The notes under the pieces: generated by a model
What the model was told of the DNA's origin: nothing
Seen by the model: the letters and a program-made list of their open reading frames with translations, nothing else
Databases searched by the model: none
Shown here: positions 60,378 to 64,000 of the stretch, piece by piece
How positions within the stretch are numbered: the first letter of the stretch is position 1
Layout: each line of letters opens with the position of its first letter
Translations under genes and position numbers: made by a program
Origin: Xestospongia bergquistia
Taxonomy: Eukaryota > Porifera > Demospongiae > Haplosclerida > Petrosiidae
Direction of reading: 5' to 3'
Assembly: GCA_963965975.1 (NCBI GenBank)
Contig: OZ014418.1
Span: 2,260,275 to 2,324,274 of the forward strand
Length of the DNA: 64,000 nucleotides

Positions 60378-63300
60378 TAAACTTGTATATATTAAACAAA
60401 GGAAGAACTAGAATTATCATTGTTTTGTGTGTCATTTCCTATTATGCCACATTATTAAGGAGATCTCTAAGTTACTGCTTGCTTACTGATGTAGTACAAG
60501 TTGTGAAAATTATTTTTATTGTTTTAATTAGAATGATGGTTTTGACAAAGTAATCGAGGGTGTTACTCCTTGTCTGTTACCAGACTGGGATAAACTGACT
60601 GAGGTAAGGATGTGTACTACCTGTAAAGTAATGTCATACACACATACATTGTGTTTAGCTGATAACAGTGTATTTGATCTCTGTTATGAACTTGTAGTGT
60701 TGTTAATTGCAAAGCTTTGAAATTCTTTCTAAATTAACCTAATCAGTCGTTGCTATAGCAACATGTTTAAAGGAATTGTAATAGGATACATATATAGTAA
60801 CATCAGATAATATTGCTGAAATTCTTTTGTGAAAAATGGATGTTTCTTTGAATATGATAGTAAATAGCGTGTATTTCCAGTGTTATTATTTTCATTGTTT
60901 ATTAAAGTTATCTTATTGTAGATTGAAATAATAGGACCAAGATATTGGTCTGTTAAATATCAATTAGTAGAAGATAATGTCAAGTAAGTGAAGAGTAATA
61001 ATATATTATAGTTAGTTTGTAATAATATTCATTTATATATACTACTATTTAAAAATCCATAGAGACATAAACTTTATAATGTAGAATAAAATGTTACAGA
61101 TCTCTTTGACTTTATACAGACGTTGTCTTATGAAGTGTGGTACAATTTATGTCAAGAGACATTCTGGATATTCAAGTTATGAGTCAGACCCTGAAGTAAT
61201 TATTAATTAGCATATTTATGATGAGAGTCCTAATTTATGTTACAGGGACAAAAAAGTATCCTATCATTAGCAGTACTTTCACCAAATCAATATCAGTTAG
61301 GAGGAATTAAGGGAAAGGTATGTATACTTGTAGTGTACATCAGTACTTATTGTTTTTATTGCCTCTCAAACTTAATAGATTGGCTAATATGCTATATTGA
61401 ATTTTTGATAATAGACAATGTTATTTCAATAGCATACCAGTACTAATATTTTATTGTAGGTGGAGATTCCTAACGAGTCATTACAACATGATCCCTGGAT
61501 TAGACAGTTTTATAGATATTTGTGTCAACATGGACAACAAGTATGTATCAGTCATTGATTTATTATTATTATATTGTTTAGATATACAGTGCTGCTCTGT
61601 TAGATTGTATAAATGAAGAGAGACTAGAATTATTAAATGTATATCTACAAATGGAAGAAGTAAGTTAAATGTCTTAATTTCTATTTGAGTAGGCCCCTAT
61701 TGTCTACTATTATTACTATTATATTAATATCAATTGTTAATTTATGGTAAAAGAGATAAGTATTAATTGTGTATTTTATTGAAAGTATTGAAGTAGTCCA
61801 TAATCTTAATTAGGAATTGTTTCGTAAACTCTTTAATTGTGATCACAAGGTCACTCAACATATTTCATGTAATTTTATGATGACTGAATTTAACAAGTTG
61901 AAATGATTCAATAATATCATTACACACCCATTAATTGTTTTAATCTTTATATTGATAGATGTGCAGTGGATCTGTCCTTAGTGGACACAGTGGTATACAG
62001 TCAATATGGCAAGCTAAACTATGTTGGGCTCTATCACAGTTAGCAGTATCTAGAATGGAGTCTAATATTACATTAGCAGAATACATGGAATCTGTTATGA
62101 TGAGATTAAATAACTGGCTTGAAAACCAATCTTCTAAAGATGAAACAGGTTTGTTATATAAGTAGTGTAGTATTGTGTTTGTATCTATTTGTTTTAAGTA
62201 ATATTAAATTAGATAGGAACTGGTTTTATTAATAGAAGAATGGTCTTCATGATTGAAACTCATAACATTTAATGATTATGGTAACATATATTAATAGGTT
62301 TTGTTATTCTGAAATAATGTAGGGGGTGGTCTTTCCAGTTCTCTTTACCATTATATTAATAATGGTGCTCAGCTATCACTTAGTACTTTAAGAGACTTGG
62401 AACTATTGGCAATAACTCTCTTACTACAAGACATTCCTTCATTGTCTTCTCTCTCTTCAAATCATAACAGTCCTACTGGTAAGTATTACTAATACATAAT
62501 GTAGTCCATACTTTACTAGGTACTAGTACTACTGATATTGTGTCACTGTTACATGCTCAAGGTGTTTCACCTTCGGCAACTGTTAAAACATTGTTAGCTC
62601 TCTCTTCACCTTTTATACAATACACGTTGTAAAGATTTGTTGATGATTGACTATTGATGACTTTCACTTTAAATTTTGTGTAAAACTAGTTAAATATTTA
62701 TTTAAGAAAAATTGCTTGGATTAACGTGTGTCATTGTACATTCTGAGTGATCCTGTCTTGTTGTAATCTTAACCAAACTCGTCTTTCATCAATAGAGAAT
62801 CTGAAATATTGTTTCATCAACTATTCAAAACCCTACTTGTACCTGTGATTGAATTCACAAGAGTGGGTGGGGCTATAACCACGTGTAAGTACATAGCTAG
62901 TTCTAGGTGTGGTAATATGAAGTAGCACATTCCACATATTTGTTGGAGAATTAAGTCATCAGAAAAATGACAGAAGAGGCATAAGTACTCGTACCTGGAT
63001 TGTAATTATAAGTTGGGCTGATTGATGCATATTTTACTAGCTATAGTTCATATAATTATGATGGAAGGTCAGTCTTGAACTATGACATTATATTATTTTA
63101 GAGAAAATATGTCCTACAAAGCCAGCATGTAGTAGTTGTACATAACTAGATGTTCAAAGTAAACAGAGAGACTGTCATACACTCTTCGATAAACAACAAC
63201 TTTTTAGGCCAATCCTAATCTCCTGTCAGTCAAAATTATTTAAGTCGGTTGACATAAACTAGACTAACAACTAGAACATCTCACCACATGAGTATCCTAA

Positions 63301-63972
63301 CCTATAGGCTTTGTAATTAATAAAATTATCTCTGTAGTGATGGTTTTCAACCTGTTCAAAACCAACTACATCAAGTAAATGAACATTTCAAGGAACAATC
63401 ATCATTTCTACAACCTTTTATTAAAAATGGTCAGTTACTCTATCCTGATGTACCAATACACATAGACTATGAAGCTAAGAGATTATACTCTGAACAAGTG
63501 GTTAGTTTTATACATCAATTTAACATATGTCATGTGATCTTCACATGATAGGGCACTCTATCAGGGATACTCCTAGGATTAAGTCACTTGGATAACTCTG
63601 AGATTACATTGAAAGCTATTACATATAAAGAAGGGTCAGTTAGTAGCCATTATTGTATGTACAATATTAACAATAGCTAATGATGAAGGTACTCATTTTG
63701 TTCTTTGCCTCAGGATATTATGATTGAACCAATTACTGGATCAGGTTGTTACAGAGTGGTTACAGGATATTAAAACTTATCAGTTGCCATGCATACTTCA
63801 AGGAGTTGGTCCCTTGTATCATGTCACCTAATTATGTATGAGAAAGTAATATGATGAACTCTATCATCTTCTCTCTTTTTTCTCTCAGCTCAAGGTGTAG
63901 TAGATTTGTTGTGGTTACTAGTACAAAAATATCAAGAAGATGGACGTATCGTTTGGGGAGCTGTGAGTGGAG
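60378..63972 (+). repeat. 3.6-kb segmental duplication, copy 2
   Basis: Partner of 54349-57939. The left junction is at taaacttgtatatattaaac. The right end of homology is at gtgagtggag, beyond which only this copy continues into further coding sequence. Confidence 0.93.
60532..62632 (+). pseudogene. Duplicated 3' exons of ANAPC1 (5' truncated)
   Basis: Carries the last exons of ANAPC1 from NDGFDKVIEGVTPCLLPDWD through GQKSILSLAVLSPNQYQLGG, MCSGSVLSGHSGIQSIWQAK and LLALSSPFIQYTL, with stop. All splice sites and frames look intact and changes are few. However, there is no promoter or the upstream 90% of the gene, so alone it cannot make APC1. It could serve as alternative terminal exons if transcription reads through, or be an assembly duplicate of the other allele. 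Confidence 0.8.
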
Positions 63973-64000
63973 ACTTGTATCAAGCAGCTGCTACTGATCA
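63338..64000 (+). CDS. Unrecognised gene, 5' part only (runs off the window)
   Basis: Exon 63338-63500 (DGFQPVQNQLHQVNEHFKEQ, then YPDVPIHIDYEAKRLYSEQV) and exon 63552-63634 (GTLSGILLGLSHLDNSEITL) are open. A third piece near 63725-63830 reads QVVTEWLQDIKTYQLPCILQ and GVGPLYHVT, then meets a TAA that is CAA in the 57.8-kb copy. A fourth from about 63889 reads GVVDLLWLLVQKYQEDGRIV and WGAVSGDLYQAAATD to the edge. Frame joining between exons 2 and 3 was not solved (a TGA lies in the most likely frame in both copies). I do not recognise the family. It may be intact with different exon ends, or partly decayed. Confidence 0.45.

Overview
The window is animal nuclear DNA. Genes are intron-rich and tightly packed, often head-to-head, with AT-rich spacers. 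The gene set is opisthokont/metazoan: BAZ1A/ACF1-like, TBP, mitochondrial ribosomal protein S10, ATG14, eIF5, ANAPC1, a PRD-type homeobox gene and an SRCR fragment. The short introns, the intronless kinase-Kelch gene and the expanded Death-fold and B-box/NHL genes suggest a demosponge, perhaps Amphimedon queenslandica. That assignment is an inference from gene content, not a search result.

Left third (1-13,170): conserved housekeeping genes. A BAZ1A/ACF1-like chromatin-remodelling subunit (minus, running off the left edge) is head-to-head with TBP (plus), which has a TATA box in its own promoter. An RCC1-repeat protein (minus) is head-to-head with MRPS10 (plus), with about 90 bp between start codons.

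Middle (13,582-31,000): an accessory block. Two tandem copies of a gene pair come first; each pair is a Death-domain/coiled-coil gene followed by a B-box/coiled-coil/NHL gene. The B-box/NHL proteins carry a linker rich in tyrosine motifs and polyproline SH3-type motifs. Next is a triplicated unit holding a second kind of Death-domain/coiled-coil gene: two intact copies and one pseudogene. The repeat units also carry decayed copies of the last exon of MRPS10 and of the last exon of ATG14. The block therefore grew by segmental duplication between those two conserved anchors. This is the most interesting part of the window and looks like a lineage-specific innate-signalling cluster; function is inferred from domains only.

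Right part (31,233-64,000): ATG14 (minus) is head-to-head with EIF5 (plus). An intronless protein kinase/coiled-coil/Kelch gene follows, then ANAPC1 (APC1), the largest scaffold of the anaphase-promoting complex, across about 14.5 kb. Its last exons plus the start of an unrecognised downstream gene are duplicated about 6 kb further on. The spacer between the two copies holds a small PRD-like homeobox gene and a broken SRCR gene. The second copy of the unrecognised gene runs off the right edge.

No rRNA, tRNA or CRISPR array was recognised. Exon boundaries come from reading GT/AG sites and frame compatibility by eye. First exons of ATG14 and the unknown downstream gene are the least certain.
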